Origin: Zoogloeaceae bacterium
GTDB lineage: Bacteria > Pseudomonadota > Gammaproteobacteria > Burkholderiales > Rhodocyclaceae
Length of the DNA: 64,000 bases
Assembly: GCA_024235635.1 (NCBI GenBank)
Contig: JACKMA010000002.1
Span: 806,001-870,000 of the forward strand
Direction of reading: 5' to 3'
A program made the translations under genes and the position numbers. Below, one piece after another: positions 50,656 to 59,661 of this stretch (position 1 is its first letter; each line of letters opens with the position of its first letter). The notes under the pieces are model-generated. The model saw only the letters and a list, made by a program, of their open reading frames with translations, was not told where the DNA came from and did not search any database.

Positions 50656-52116
50656 TTAGTCCACGTGGTAGTTGGGCGCTTCCTTGGTGATCTGGACGTC
50701 ATGCACGTGGGACTCGCGGATGCCGGCGGCTGTGATCTGGACGAACTCCGCGCGATCGCGCATCTCTTCCACGGTGGCGCAACCGACATAGCCCATCGAT
50801 GCGCGCAGGCCGCCGATCAGCTGGTGGATGACCGCGGTGACCGGGCCCTTGAACGGCACCCGACCCTCGATGCCTTCCGGCACCAGCTTGTCCACATTGA
50901 CTTCGCCGTCCTGGAAGTAGCGGTCGGCAGCGCCCTGCTGCATGGCGCCGAGGGAGCCCATGCCGCGATAGGACTTGTACGACCGGCCCTGGTAGAGCAC
51001 GGTCTCGCCGGGCGCCTCCTCGGTGCCGGCGAACAGGCCGCCGAGCATCACGCAGTTGGCACCGGCCGCGATCGCCTTCGAGATGTCGCCGGAAAAGCGG
51101 ATGCCGCCGTCGGCGATCATCGGCACGCCGGTACCCGCCAGTGCGCTGGCAACGTTGTCGATGGCGCTGATCTGAGGCACGCCGACGCCGGCGATGATGC
51201 GCGTCGTGCAGATCGAACCGGGGCCGATGCCGACCTTGACCGCATCGGCCCCGGCATCCACCAGCGCCCTCGCCGCCACCGCGGTGGCGATGTTGCCGCC
51301 GACCACCTCGACCTGCGGAAATCGCTTCTTGACCCAGGCCACGCGCTCGATCACGCCCTGGGAATGCCCGTGGGCGGTGTCGACGACGAGCACGTCGACA
51401 CCGGCATCGACCAGGCGCTCGGCGCGCTGCTCGGTCCCCTCGCCGACACCGATGGCGGCACCGACGCGCAGTCGGCCGTGATCGTCCTTGGCGGCGATCG
51501 GGTGCTCATGGGATTTCAGCATGTCTTTGACGGTGATCAGGCCGCGCAGCTCGTCGTGCTCGCCGATCACCAGCACGCGTTCGAGGCGGTGCCGGTGCAT
51601 CAGCGCCTTGGCCTCGTCGAGACTCGCCCCTTCGCGAACCGTGACCAGGCGATCGCGCGGTGTCATGATCGCCGCCACCGGTTGGTCGAGGTTGTCCTCG
51701 AAGCGCAGATCGCGATTGGTGACGATACCGACGACGATGCCGTTCTCGACCACCGGCAAGCCGGAGAACTTGTTGCTGGCGGTCAGCGCCACGACCTCGC
51801 GCACCGAATCGTTCGGCGCGACGGTCATCGGATCCTTCAGCACGCCGGACTCGAAGCGCTTGACCTTCAGCACCTCGGCCGCCTGCTGCTCCGGCGACAA
51901 ATTCTTGTGGATGATGCCGACGCCACCCTCCTGGGCCAGTGTGATCGCCAGGCGGGACTCGGTGACGGTATCCATCGCCGCCGAAACCATCGGAATATTG
52001 ATGCGGATGTTGCGGGTGAACTGCGTCGCGAGGGAGACGTCACGCGGCAGCACATTGGAATGGGCAGGGACGAGCAGGACATCGTCGAAGGTCAGCGCCT
52101 TCTGGCTCACTCGCAT
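50656..52116 (-). CDS. guaB: Inosine-5'-monophosphate dehydrogenase
   Basis: 486 residues; oxidises IMP to XMP with NAD+, the step before GuaA. Start at 52,116 (MRVSQKALTFDDVLLVPAHS), with AAGGA about 8 bases upstream; a much longer frame reaches 52,311 but overlaps the opposite gene. The TIM-barrel is interrupted by two CBS domains (about residues 95-205). The catalytic cysteine is in GPGSICTTRIIAGVG, and the mobile flap in YKSYRGMGSLGAM. It forms a guaB-guaA operon. Confidence 0.98.
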   Translation of the reverse strand: MRVSQKALTFDDVLLVPAHSNVLPRDVSLATQFTRNIRINIPMVSAAMDTVTESRLAITLAQEGGVGIIHKNLSPEQQAAEVLKVKRFESGVLKDPMTVAPNDSVREVVALTASNKFSGLPVVENGIVVGIVTNRDLRFEDNLDQPVAAIMTPRDRLVTVREGASLDEAKALMHRHRLERVLVIGEHDELRGLITVKDMLKSHEHPIAAKDDHGRLRVGAAIGVGEGTEQRAERLVDAGVDVLVVDTAHGHSQGVIERVAWVKKRFPQVEVVGGNIATAVAARALVDAGADAVKVGIGPGSICTTRIIAGVGVPQISAIDNVASALAGTGVPMIADGGIRFSGDISKAIAAGANCVMLGGLFAGTEEAPGETVLYQGRSYKSYRGMGSLGAMQQGAADRYFQDGEVNVDKLVPEGIEGRVPFKGPVTAVIHQLIGGLRASMGYVGCATVEEMRDRAEFVQITAAGIRESHVHDVQITKEAPNYHVD

Positions 52117-52143
52117 GGCTTTTTTCCTTGCATCCAAATCCGT

Positions 52144-52149
52144 ATTATA
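52144..52149 (-). promoter_or_regulatory. -10 element of guaB
   Basis: Perfect TATAAT on the minus strand, 28 bases before the guaB ATG in a 65-base divergent gap. The -35 region at the right distance is weak, so a purine-type repressor site or activator cannot be judged. Confidence 0.4.
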
Positions 52150-52181
52150 CAGATCGCCCCAAAGACTCGGGAATCCGCTCG

Positions 52182-52646
52182 ATGCAACTCCGTCCTTCCC
52201 TTCGCGAGGCAGCGCTGCTGGCGCTTGCCGTATTGCTGCCGTCGCTCGCCGCGGCCCAGGTCCACGTCTGGAAGGACGCCGACGGGCAGACCCACTATGC
52301 CGACGTGCCACCGCCCGGCGTCGAGTCCACCGAGGTGCTGATCACCGCGCCGACAACGTCGGCCGGCGGCCAGACCAAGCGCAAGTCACTGGCCGAGCAG
52401 GAGCAGGAGTTCCGCAAACGGCGCGCCGAGCGTCAGGAGGCCTCCCAGAATTCGGCGGACGAGTCCTCGCGCCAGGCACGGCTCGAGCAACAGTGCAGCA
52501 GCGCCCGCGGCCAGCTCGCGGCGATCGAATCGGGTCGGCGGATGGCGCGTTACAACAGCAAGGGCGAACCGGAGTACCTGACCGACGAGCAACGCACGGC
52601 GCATGCCGCCGACCTGCGCAAGATGATCGAAGAGCGCTGCAAGTAG
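52182..52646 (+). CDS. DUF4124 domain-containing periplasmic protein
   Basis: 154 residues from ATG at 52,182 (MQLRPSLREAALLALAVLLP), chosen because it begins with a signal peptide ending at AAA-Q. The mature start VHVWKDADGQTHYADVPPP is the DUF4124 signature (a WxDxxGxxHYxDxPP pattern). It is followed by a charged helical region rich in Glu, Arg and Gln and two cysteines. Function is unknown. It is divergent from guaB and convergent with rnfH, a common arrangement in Betaproteobacteria. Confidence 0.88.
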   Translation: MQLRPSLREAALLALAVLLPSLAAAQVHVWKDADGQTHYADVPPPGVESTEVLITAPTTSAGGQTKRKSLAEQEQEFRKRRAERQEASQNSADESSRQARLEQQCSSARGQLAAIESGRRMARYNSKGEPEYLTDEQRTAHAADLRKMIEERCK

Positions 52647-52658
52647 CGCGACACGTCT

Positions 52659-52991
52659 TCAGTCCTCGCCCTCACCGTCGGCGTCGCCGCCGCCTTTCTT
52701 CATGACCTTGCCCTGTTCCGCCCGCTTGCGCCGCACTTCCTTCGGGTCGGCGATCAGCGGCCGGTAGATCTCGACCCGATCGCGATCCCGAAGGGCGGCA
52801 TCGAGCTTGGTCAGCTTGGCAAAGATGCCGACCTTGTTGGCCTTGCCGGGTGCGAGTTCGGGGTGACGCTGCAGCAGCCCCGAGGCATCGATCGCCTGCT
52901 GCACGGTGGCCCCCTCGGCGAGCTTCAGCTTGATCACTTCCTGGCGCTGCGGCAGGGCATAGACGACCTCGATGTCGATTTTGCCATTCAT
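52659..52991 (-). CDS. rnfH: RnfH family ubiquitin-like protein
   Basis: 110 residues from 52,991 (MNGKIDIEVVYALPQRQEV) with GAGGAGC 8 bases upstream; the frame open to 53,018 overlaps ratA and is not needed. A beta-grasp fold protein with the family motif VEIYRPLIADPKEVRRKRA and an Asp/Gly-rich tail. Its cellular role is not firmly established. It lies 10 bases after ratA, the usual ratA-rnfH pair. Confidence 0.92.
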   Translation of the reverse strand: MNGKIDIEVVYALPQRQEVIKLKLAEGATVQQAIDASGLLQRHPELAPGKANKVGIFAKLTKLDAALRDRDRVEIYRPLIADPKEVRRKRAEQGKVMKKGGGDADGEGED

Positions 52992-53001
52992 CTCGGGCTC
53001 C

Positions 53002-53442
53002 TCACGTGCTGCCGCCATAGACGGTACCGGCGCGCTTGACGAAGGAATCGACGAAGGTGTTCGCGATATGGCTGAACACCGGCCCCAAGACCTTCTCCAG
53101 CAGCCGGCTGGCGAACTCGTAGTGCAGCTCGAACTCGATCTTGCACGCCTTGTCGCCGAGGGCGACGAAACGCCAGGTGCCGTCGAGGTGGCGAAACGGC
53201 CCCTCCTTCAGTCGAATCCGCATCAGCTTCGGATATTCCTTCTCATTCTCGGTGGTGAAGTGGGTCTTGATGCCGTGGTAGGTCACGTGCAGCGTCGCGT
53301 GGGTGATTTCGGCGGTGCGCTGGTGCACGTCCGCGCCGCCGCACCAGGGCAGGAACTGCGCGTAATCCTCGCAACGATCCACCAGCTCGAACATCTGTGC
53401 CGGGGTGAACTCGATCAGTACGATTTTCTTGACTGAGGCCAT
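53002..53442 (-). CDS. ratA: RatA/COQ10-type START-domain protein
   Basis: 146 residues, SRPBCC fold. Typical N-terminus SVKKIVLIEFTPAQMFELVD and the motif YAQFLPWCGGADV. In Escherichia coli the homologue was reported as a 70S-assembly toxin, but the family is related to Coq10, which binds polyprenyl/ubiquinone lipids, and that is the likelier role. Divergent from smpB (84-base gap) and coupled to rnfH. Confidence 0.92.
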   Translation of the reverse strand: MASVKKIVLIEFTPAQMFELVDRCEDYAQFLPWCGGADVHQRTAEITHATLHVTYHGIKTHFTTENEKEYPKLMRIRLKEGPFRHLDGTWRFVALGDKACKIEFELHYEFASRLLEKVLGPVFSHIANTFVDSFVKRAGTVYGGST

Positions 53443-53526
53443 TTCGCGGGCGTCGGAGGCACGCTGCTAGAATGCCGGATTCTAGCCCAAAGGGCGGTCC
53501 CCGCGCCCCGATCGATTGCACGAACG

Positions 53527-53973
53527 ATGAGCATTCTGGACAACAAGAAGGCCCTTCACGAATACTTCATCGAGGACCGCTTCGAGGCCGGCCTGGTGCT
53601 CGAGGGCTGGGAGGTAAAGGCCATCCGGGCGGGACGCGCGAACATCAAGGAGGCCTACATCGTCGTGCGGGGCGCCGAGGTGTTTATCTTCGGCATGCAC
53701 ATCACGCCGCTGATCAGCGCGTCGAGCCATGTGCGTGCCGACCCCACCCGCACGCGCAAGCTGCTGCTGCATGCGGCGGAGATCTCGAAGCTGATCGGCA
53801 AGGTGGAGCGCGCCGGCTACACCCTGGTGCCGCTCGACCTGCATTTCAGCCGCGGCCGCATCAAGGCCGCGATCGGCCTGGCCAAGGGCAAGAAGCAACA
53901 CGACAAGCGCGAAGTCGAGAAGAAGCGCGACTGGGACCGCGAAAAAGCCCGACTGATGCGCGAAAAGCGCTGA
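53527..53973 (+). CDS. smpB: SsrA-binding protein
   Basis: 148 residues; binds tmRNA and brings it to stalled ribosomes for trans-translation. Complete family pattern: MSILDNKKALHEYFIEDRFE, GLVLEGWEVKAIRAGRANIK, and a basic C-terminal tail KKRDWDREKARLMREKR that enters the empty decoding site. Normal length. Convergent with the transporter operon, 25 bases away. No tmRNA gene is seen nearby. Confidence 0.97.
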   Translation: MSILDNKKALHEYFIEDRFEAGLVLEGWEVKAIRAGRANIKEAYIVVRGAEVFIFGMHITPLISASSHVRADPTRTRKLLLHAAEISKLIGKVERAGYTLVPLDLHFSRGRIKAAIGLAKGKKQHDKREVEKKRDWDREKARLMREKR

Positions 53974-53998
53974 GCCCTTCGGCGCGCCGGCCGACCCG

Positions 53999-55378
53999 TC
54001 AGGCGGTGCGCGGATCGAAGGCCTCGCGCACGGCGTCGGCCAGCAGGTTGGCCGCCAGCACCAGCGCGAACATCACGACGAAGGCCGCCGCCAGCGACCA
54101 CCACACCGCCGGATCACGTGCCAGTTCCATGCGCGCGGCGTTGATCATGGTGCCGAAGCTGATCGTGCTCGGGTCGACACCGATGCCGACATAGGACAGC
54201 ACCGCCTCGGCCAGCACCAGCGCAGAGAAATCCATCACCAGCGCGATCAGCACGATGTGCATCAGATTCGGCAGCACGTGGCGGCGCAGGATCAGCGCAG
54301 TGCCGACCCCGAAGGCCCGTGCCGCCTGCACGTATTCGAGTTCGCGCAGCTTCAGCGTCTCGGCCCGCAGCAGGCGGCACAGACCGGTCCAGCTGGTCAT
54401 GCCGAGGATCACGCACAAGGCCAGCAGGCGGGCATCGGCGCGCTCGGCGGCGGTCGCGAACCAGTCCGGATGGGTTTCGATGACGACCTGCATCATCAGC
54501 ACCGCGGCGGCAATCAGGAGCACCCCCGGAATCGAATTGATCACCGTATAGACGTACTGGATAAAGTCGTCGACCCAGCCGCCGAGATAACCAGCGGTGA
54601 TGCCCAGGGCGATTGCAATCGGCAAGGTCACGACCGTCGTCACGACGCCGATGATCAGCGCGGTGCGGACGCTCTTGAGCGTCAGGTAGAGCACGTCCTG
54701 ACCGACCTTGTCGGTGCCGAAGACGTGGTAGCCGGCGGCCAGCGCGCTGACCGCGCCGATCAGCATCAGCATCACGAAGAAGCTCATCCAGCCGGCCCGC
54801 GTGGCGCCGCCGGCCGTGCCGTTGGTCGCTCCGCTGCCGCGGCGTCCGAGCGCCCGCAGCGCCCCCGCCAGAGCCAGTGCCAACACCAGTCCGCCGACTG
54901 CCCCGACAGCCAGCCGCCGGCCGATGTCGGTGGCACGGCCTTCGCCGCCTTCGCCGAGATGGGCGCCGCCGTAGGCGAGTCGCGGATAGTCGCGTCCGAC
55001 CACGCCGCCGTCGCGCTCGATGTTGTCCTTGACGAAGGCACGCGTCGCCAGCGGCGCCGAGTAGGTCTTCTCCGGATTCTGGTGCAACGGCGCCAGCAGC
55101 AGGTCGAGCACGCTCTCGACCCGCGCCGCGTAGTGCACCCCGCCCTCCGCGGACGGCGGCAGCGCGCGACGGAAGTGCAGCGAGTCGAGCAGGCCGATGG
55201 CGACGAAAAAGGCCAGCACCACCAGCGACACGGTGGCGCTCGGTCGCGACAACATGCGCTGCCAGGCGGCGCGGCGCAAGGCGTCACCGCGCTGGCGCAC
55301 GCCGACGACAACAGCGCAGGCCAGCAGCGCGAACAGCGCCGCATCGGTCCACAACAATACCGGCTGAAAGGCGCTCAT
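53999..55378 (-). CDS. Peptide ABC transporter permease, YejE-like
   Basis: 459 residues; second inner-membrane permease of a peptide/microcin-C-type importer (Yej/Dpp superfamily). Longer than DppC-type permeases because of an N-terminal extension with two membrane helices around a periplasmic segment of about 110 residues, as in YejE. The C-terminal half has the permease core (VVTTVVTLPIAIALG) and the EAA-type loop near ALRADARLLALC and LRELEYVQAARAFG. Start at 55,378 is 4 bases after the stop of the YejB-like gene. No ATPase gene follows; the next gene, smpB, is on the opposite strand. Confidence 0.87.
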   Translation of the reverse strand: MSAFQPVLLWTDAALFALLACAVVVGVRQRGDALRRAAWQRMLSRPSATVSLVVLAFFVAIGLLDSLHFRRALPPSAEGGVHYAARVESVLDLLLAPLHQNPEKTYSAPLATRAFVKDNIERDGGVVGRDYPRLAYGGAHLGEGGEGRATDIGRRLAVGAVGGLVLALALAGALRALGRRGSGATNGTAGGATRAGWMSFFVMLMLIGAVSALAAGYHVFGTDKVGQDVLYLTLKSVRTALIIGVVTTVVTLPIAIALGITAGYLGGWVDDFIQYVYTVINSIPGVLLIAAAVLMMQVVIETHPDWFATAAERADARLLALCVILGMTSWTGLCRLLRAETLKLRELEYVQAARAFGVGTALILRRHVLPNLMHIVLIALVMDFSALVLAEAVLSYVGIGVDPSTISFGTMINAARMELARDPAVWWSLAAAFVVMFALVLAANLLADAVREAFDPRTA

Positions 55379-55382
55379 GGCA

Positions 55383-56360
55383 TCACTCCAGCCGGACCCG
55401 GGGATCGACCACGGTATAGGAGATGTCGGTCAGCACCAGACCAACGATATAGAGCAGCGACCCGATGAACACCATCGCGCGCACCACTGCGAAATCCTGC
55501 GCCTGGATCGCCTCGATGGTGTAGCTGCCGAGCCCCGGGATGCCGAAGAATGACTCGATCAGCAGGCTGCCCATGAACAGCAGCGGAATGACGACGACGA
55601 CGCCGGTCAGGATCGGAATCATCGCGTTCTTGAGCACGTGGCGAAACAGCACCACGCGCTCCGACACGCCCTTGGCCCGGGCCGTGCGCACGTAGTCGCG
55701 GCCGATTTCCTCGAGAAACAGGGTGCGGTACCAGCGCGCACTGGCGCCGAGACCGGCGAACACCCCGATCAATACCGGCAGCACCAGGAACGGCCAGCTG
55801 TCGATGCCACCGACATAGCCCGAGATCGGTACCAGTTGCCACACCTTGGCGACCAGCCACTGGCCGAAGATGATGTAGAACAGGCTCGAGATCGACATCA
55901 TCGCGACGCACAGCACGACACCGGCGACGTCGAGCCGGCTGGCGCGGAAGAATACCAGCAGCAGCGAGAAGCAGATCGCCACCAGCAGCCCGAGCACGAA
56001 GGTGGGCACGGCGATCGCCAGCGACGGCCCCATCCGTTGCCCGATCTCGCGGGCGATGTCGCGACCGTCGTCGGAGGCGCCGAAGTCGAAGGCGAACATC
56101 CGCGCCGACTTCTGGAAGAAGATGGTCTCGGTCAATTGGCGGGTGCCGGACTCGTCGTCATTGAAGAAGCGCGGCAGGTGGTAGCCGCGCTCCCGCTTCC
56201 AGTTGTCGATCGCCTCGGGCGTCACCCGTTTGACGCCGAGCTGCATGCGGGCGATGTCGTCCGGCGTATTGACGACGAAGAACAGCAGGAAGGTCAGCAG
56301 ATTGACGCCGATCAGGATCGGAATCGCGTAGAGGATGCGGCGGACGAGATAGGCCCACAT
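55383..56360 (-). CDS. Peptide ABC transporter permease, YejB-like
   Basis: 325 residues with N-terminal helix RRILYAIPILIGVNLLTFLL, a periplasmic insert, five further hydrophobic segments, and the permease EAA-type loop (DYVRTARAKGVSERVVLFRH), where the ATPase docks. It ends GLVLTDISYTVVDPRVRLE, typical of the YejB/DppB family. It is 3 bases downstream of the binding-protein gene, so the three genes are one operon. Confidence 0.9.
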   Translation of the reverse strand: MWAYLVRRILYAIPILIGVNLLTFLLFFVVNTPDDIARMQLGVKRVTPEAIDNWKRERGYHLPRFFNDDESGTRQLTETIFFQKSARMFAFDFGASDDGRDIAREIGQRMGPSLAIAVPTFVLGLLVAICFSLLLVFFRASRLDVAGVVLCVAMMSISSLFYIIFGQWLVAKVWQLVPISGYVGGIDSWPFLVLPVLIGVFAGLGASARWYRTLFLEEIGRDYVRTARAKGVSERVVLFRHVLKNAMIPILTGVVVVIPLLFMGSLLIESFFGIPGLGSYTIEAIQAQDFAVVRAMVFIGSLLYIVGLVLTDISYTVVDPRVRLE

Positions 56361-56363
56361 GAC

Positions 56364-58502
56364 TCAGCGCGCCTCGGACGCCAGCGCGGTCGCCCGCTCA
56401 CGACGCCGGTACTGGCGCCAGGCCGGAATCACCAGGGCCGCCATCAGTGCGCCGCCGAGCGCCAGCGGCCAGGTCACCGGACGGTTCCACTCGGCGCGTC
56501 GTCGGGCGCGGAGCGCGCCGTCGATGTTCTGGTACTTGAGGGTATTGCGCGCAATCTTGCCCGGCTTGCGGTTCTGGATCCAGGCGTGCTGCAGGCTGTA
56601 CACCACTTCGTAGAAGCCCCAGTTCCACGGCGCGTCGTGCTGCAGGATGGCGATCATGCGGTCGATGATGCGCTGGCGTTCGGGCCCGTCGGGCATCGCC
56701 TTCATGCGTTCGAACAACCGGTCATACTCGGCGTTGCGGTAGTTGGCGGCGTTCTCCCCCTGGCTCGTGACCTTGCCCTGGGCCCCGTGCAGCAGGAAGA
56801 AGAAGTTCTCGGGATCCGGGTAGTCAGCGTTCCAGCCCCAGTAGAAGATCTGCGCATTGCCGCTGCGGATCTTGTCCTGGAAGCGGTTGTAGTCGGTCGC
56901 GCGCACCACCAGTTGCACGTCGATCTTGCGAAACTGCTTGGTCAGCCAGTCCACCTCGGCCTTGCCGCCGAGGCCGGTACCGGTGGTGTCGAGGTAGATC
57001 ACCAGCGGCGCCCCGGTGGCGGCATCCCGCCCTTCCGGATAGCCGGCTTCGGCCAGCAGGCGCCGGGCTTCGGCCGCCGGCTTGCGCACCGCTCGCCCGT
57101 CCGTCCAGTCATATACGTAGGGATTGATCCCGGCCTCGCCGCTGCGGTAGCCGAACAGGCCCGGTGGCAGTGGATGCATCGCTGCGACGCCGCGGCCGTT
57201 GCGGAAGATCGAGATGAACTCCTCCTGATCGATCGCGATCGAGATCGCCAGTCGCAGCTTGCGGGCCGAGTCGCCGTCGCCGCCGACCACCGGATCGAGC
57301 ATGTTGAAGCCCATGTACATCACCGTCGGCGCCACCGAGGTCACCAGCTCGATCCCCTTGGCCTGCATTTCGTCGGTGATGCGCACGTCGCCGTCGCCAA
57401 CCGTCTGCACCGCCTGATCGAAGTTGTCGGAGGAAATGCCGGAGGCGTCGTAGTAGCCCTGCAGGAACTTGTTCCAGTACGGAATGCTTTCGCGTTCGCG
57501 GGCAAACACCACGCGCTCGATCAACGGCAGGCGGCGACCGCAGTCGTCCAGCAGACCGGCCTCGCGATCCCCCGCCTCGCCTTCGCAGGGATAGCTGTCC
57601 TGCCGGTAGTTGGGGTTGGCGGCGAGCGTCATGCGGCTGTTGGGATCGTTGTCCACCAGCATGTAGGGGCCACTGCCGACCGGCCACCAGTCGAGCGTGA
57701 AGTTGCGTTCGGCCATGCCCTCGCGGGCATAGAAACGCTCCGCCTCCCAAGGCACCGGCGCGAAGAACGGCATCGCCAGCCAGTAGAGGAATTGCGGGTA
57801 GGTGCCGGTCAGGCGGACGCGATAGGTGTAGCGGTCCACCACCTCGACGCCGTCGAGCGAATGCTCCCGCAGATCGAGCCAGCCGCCGGCCGGTACCGGG
57901 ACCTCGCGCAGCCGGCGATGAAGATCCCGTAGGCCGGGAAGATAACCGGCAATCAGTTCGAGGATCGGCGAATGCAGTCGCGGATGGGCCAGCCGCTTGA
58001 TCTGGTAGACGAAGTCCTCTGCCGTCACCTCGCGGCTGCTGCTGTGCGCAAAGTCGGCGATCGTACGCGGGTCGTCCGGCATCTCGAGATCGTCCACGAA
58101 GGCCGGGTGGGGCTGGTAGCGCATGCCCTCGCGAATGCGGATGGTGTATTCGGAGGCGGCGATCGAATCCGCCGGCGCATCCGGCGGCAAGGTCTGGCCC
58201 GAGGCGTCGAGCAGCCGCAGCCTCGGCATCTCGGCGGCGGCGCCGGGTTCGAGTTCGTACGGGCGCTTCAGATAATGGAATTGCAGCGGCGGTTCGTAGA
58301 TCTGGTAGGTGAAGGTCGCTTCGTTCTCGCTGTAGGACTGCACCGGATCGAGATGCTTGGGGCGATTGACAAAGGCCGAATACAGCACCGGCGCATCGGC
58401 GCGCTCGCCCGGGTACGGGTCGTTCCAGACCTCGCCGCAGCCGGCGGCAAACGCCGCCAGCAGGCAGGACAACAGGAGCCACAGGGGCGAGTCGGGATGC
58501 AT
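56364..58502 (-). CDS. Extracellular solute-binding lipoprotein, family 5 (YejA-like)
   Basis: 712 residues. N-terminal lipoprotein signal with lipobox AFAAGC (about residue 22) and a large family-5 peptide-binding fold (LDPVQSYSENEATFTYQIYE at the start of the domain, and NFFFLLHGAQGKVTSQGENA near the end). It delivers peptides to the two permeases encoded next. An oddity is a C-terminal hydrophobic helix (PLALGGALMAALVIPAW) followed by RRRER, so the protein would be anchored at both ends. The start at 58,502 has no clear ribosome site. Divergent from fabI, with a 230-base gap. Confidence 0.9.
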   Translation of the reverse strand: MHPDSPLWLLLSCLLAAFAAGCGEVWNDPYPGERADAPVLYSAFVNRPKHLDPVQSYSENEATFTYQIYEPPLQFHYLKRPYELEPGAAAEMPRLRLLDASGQTLPPDAPADSIAASEYTIRIREGMRYQPHPAFVDDLEMPDDPRTIADFAHSSSREVTAEDFVYQIKRLAHPRLHSPILELIAGYLPGLRDLHRRLREVPVPAGGWLDLREHSLDGVEVVDRYTYRVRLTGTYPQFLYWLAMPFFAPVPWEAERFYAREGMAERNFTLDWWPVGSGPYMLVDNDPNSRMTLAANPNYRQDSYPCEGEAGDREAGLLDDCGRRLPLIERVVFARERESIPYWNKFLQGYYDASGISSDNFDQAVQTVGDGDVRITDEMQAKGIELVTSVAPTVMYMGFNMLDPVVGGDGDSARKLRLAISIAIDQEEFISIFRNGRGVAAMHPLPPGLFGYRSGEAGINPYVYDWTDGRAVRKPAAEARRLLAEAGYPEGRDAATGAPLVIYLDTTGTGLGGKAEVDWLTKQFRKIDVQLVVRATDYNRFQDKIRSGNAQIFYWGWNADYPDPENFFFLLHGAQGKVTSQGENAANYRNAEYDRLFERMKAMPDGPERQRIIDRMIAILQHDAPWNWGFYEVVYSLQHAWIQNRKPGKIARNTLKYQNIDGALRARRRAEWNRPVTWPLALGGALMAALVIPAWRQYRRRERATALASEAR

Positions 58503-58697
58503 CCGGCGAGTGTATCGTCAGCGCGCCGACCGTGCATCCGGGCGGCAGTCTGCCGCGACCGGGGAAGGCCGGCGGGTCGCCGGGCGGTGAAGACGGCCTG
58601 GCGCGGGATGCCGCCTCGCCGTCGGCGGCTGGACGTCCGTCGGCTGGCCACCCGATTTCATGCGCTTTCGGGTGAATTCCGATGGCCGGCTATCCGC

Positions 58698-58703
58698 TAT
58701 AAT
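58698..58703 (+). promoter_or_regulatory. -10 element of fabI
   Basis: TATAAT on the plus strand, 29 bases before the fabI ATG, which has GGAG 8 bases upstream. No clear -35 box. Confidence 0.45.
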
Positions 58704-58732
58704 GCGCGATTCGCCGACTTGGAGAAGAACAG

Positions 58733-59524
58733 ATGGGTTTCCTGGCCGGAAAACGCATTCTGATCACCGGACTGCTCAGCAACCGGTCGATCGCCTACGG
58801 CATCGCCAAGGCGATGCATCGCGAAGGCGCCGAACTTGCATTCACCTACCAGAACGATCGCTTCCACGATCGCGTGGCGAAGATGGCCGCGGATTTCGAG
58901 ACCGAGCTGATCTTTCCGTGCGATGTCCAGGAGGACCCGCAGATTGCCGAGCTGTTCGAAAAGCTCGCCGGTCACTGGGACGGGCTCGACGGCCTGGTCC
59001 ATTCGATCGCGTTTGCACCCACCGACGCCCTCGAGGGTGACTTCCTCGATGGCTGTTCGCGGGAAGCCTTCCGCATTTCGCAGGAAATTTCGGCCTACAG
59101 CTTTCCGGCCCTGGCCAAGGCCGCACGGCCAATGATGAAGGGTCGCAAGGGCAGCCTGCTGACCCTGTCGTACCTCGGCGCCGTGCGCACCATGCCGAAC
59201 TACAACATCATGGGCCTGGCCAAGGCCAGTCTGGAGGCGTCGGTGCGCTACCTGGCGGTGTGCCTCGGCCCCGAGGGCATCCGCGCCAATGCAATCTCGG
59301 CTGGCCCGATCAAGACCCTGGCGGCCTCGGGCATCGGCAGCTTCGGCAAGCTGCTGGCGTTCAACGAGCGCAATGCGCCGCTGCGCCGCAACGTGACGAT
59401 CGAGGAGGTCGGCAATGCGGCCGCCTTCCTGTGCTCGGACCTCGCGAGCGGCATCACGGGCGAAGTGATGTACGTGGACGGCGGCTTCAACACCACGGCG
59501 CTGGGCAATTCCGAGCAGGGTTGA
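58733..59524 (+). CDS. fabI: Enoyl-[acyl-carrier-protein] reductase (NADH)
   Basis: 263 residues; reduces enoyl-ACP in the last step of each fatty-acid elongation cycle. Atypical short-chain dehydrogenase: nucleotide-binding start GKRILITGLLSNRSIAYGIA, catalytic pattern SYLGAVRTMPNYNIMGLAK (Tyr-x6-Lys), and AISAGPIKTLAASGI in the substrate loop. The position equal to Gly93 of the E. coli enzyme, site of triclosan-resistance changes, is Ala here (HSIAFAP), as in several wild-type FabI proteins. Followed by a strong terminator. Confidence 0.97.
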   Translation: MGFLAGKRILITGLLSNRSIAYGIAKAMHREGAELAFTYQNDRFHDRVAKMAADFETELIFPCDVQEDPQIAELFEKLAGHWDGLDGLVHSIAFAPTDALEGDFLDGCSREAFRISQEISAYSFPALAKAARPMMKGRKGSLLTLSYLGAVRTMPNYNIMGLAKASLEASVRYLAVCLGPEGIRANAISAGPIKTLAASGIGSFGKLLAFNERNAPLRRNVTIEEVGNAAAFLCSDLASGITGEVMYVDGGFNTTALGNSEQG

Positions 59525-59601
59525 GGCAGTGCCGCGCGGGGGCCGCGCAGGGGCCAAATCGGGTGCCTGATCGCCCACGGAAACGAGCACGCCAAAACGA
59601 C

Positions 59602-59629
59602 GAAGCGCCCGCCTGACGGCGGGCGCTTC
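59602..59629. terminator. Bidirectional-type hairpin between fabI and ppiD
   Basis: GAAGCGCCCGCC (59,602-59,613), loop TGAC, and its exact complement (59,618-59,629): 12 base pairs, very GC-rich. It lies between convergent fabI and ppiD and can serve both. The following T-run is short (TTCTC). Confidence 0.75.
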
Positions 59630-59661
59630 TCATCGCCGGACGGCTCGGACCGCGGATCGGA

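Noticed and set aside
54257..57932. Long plus-strand frames opposite the Yej-like operon
   Set aside because: Shadows of three well-supported minus-strand transporter genes.
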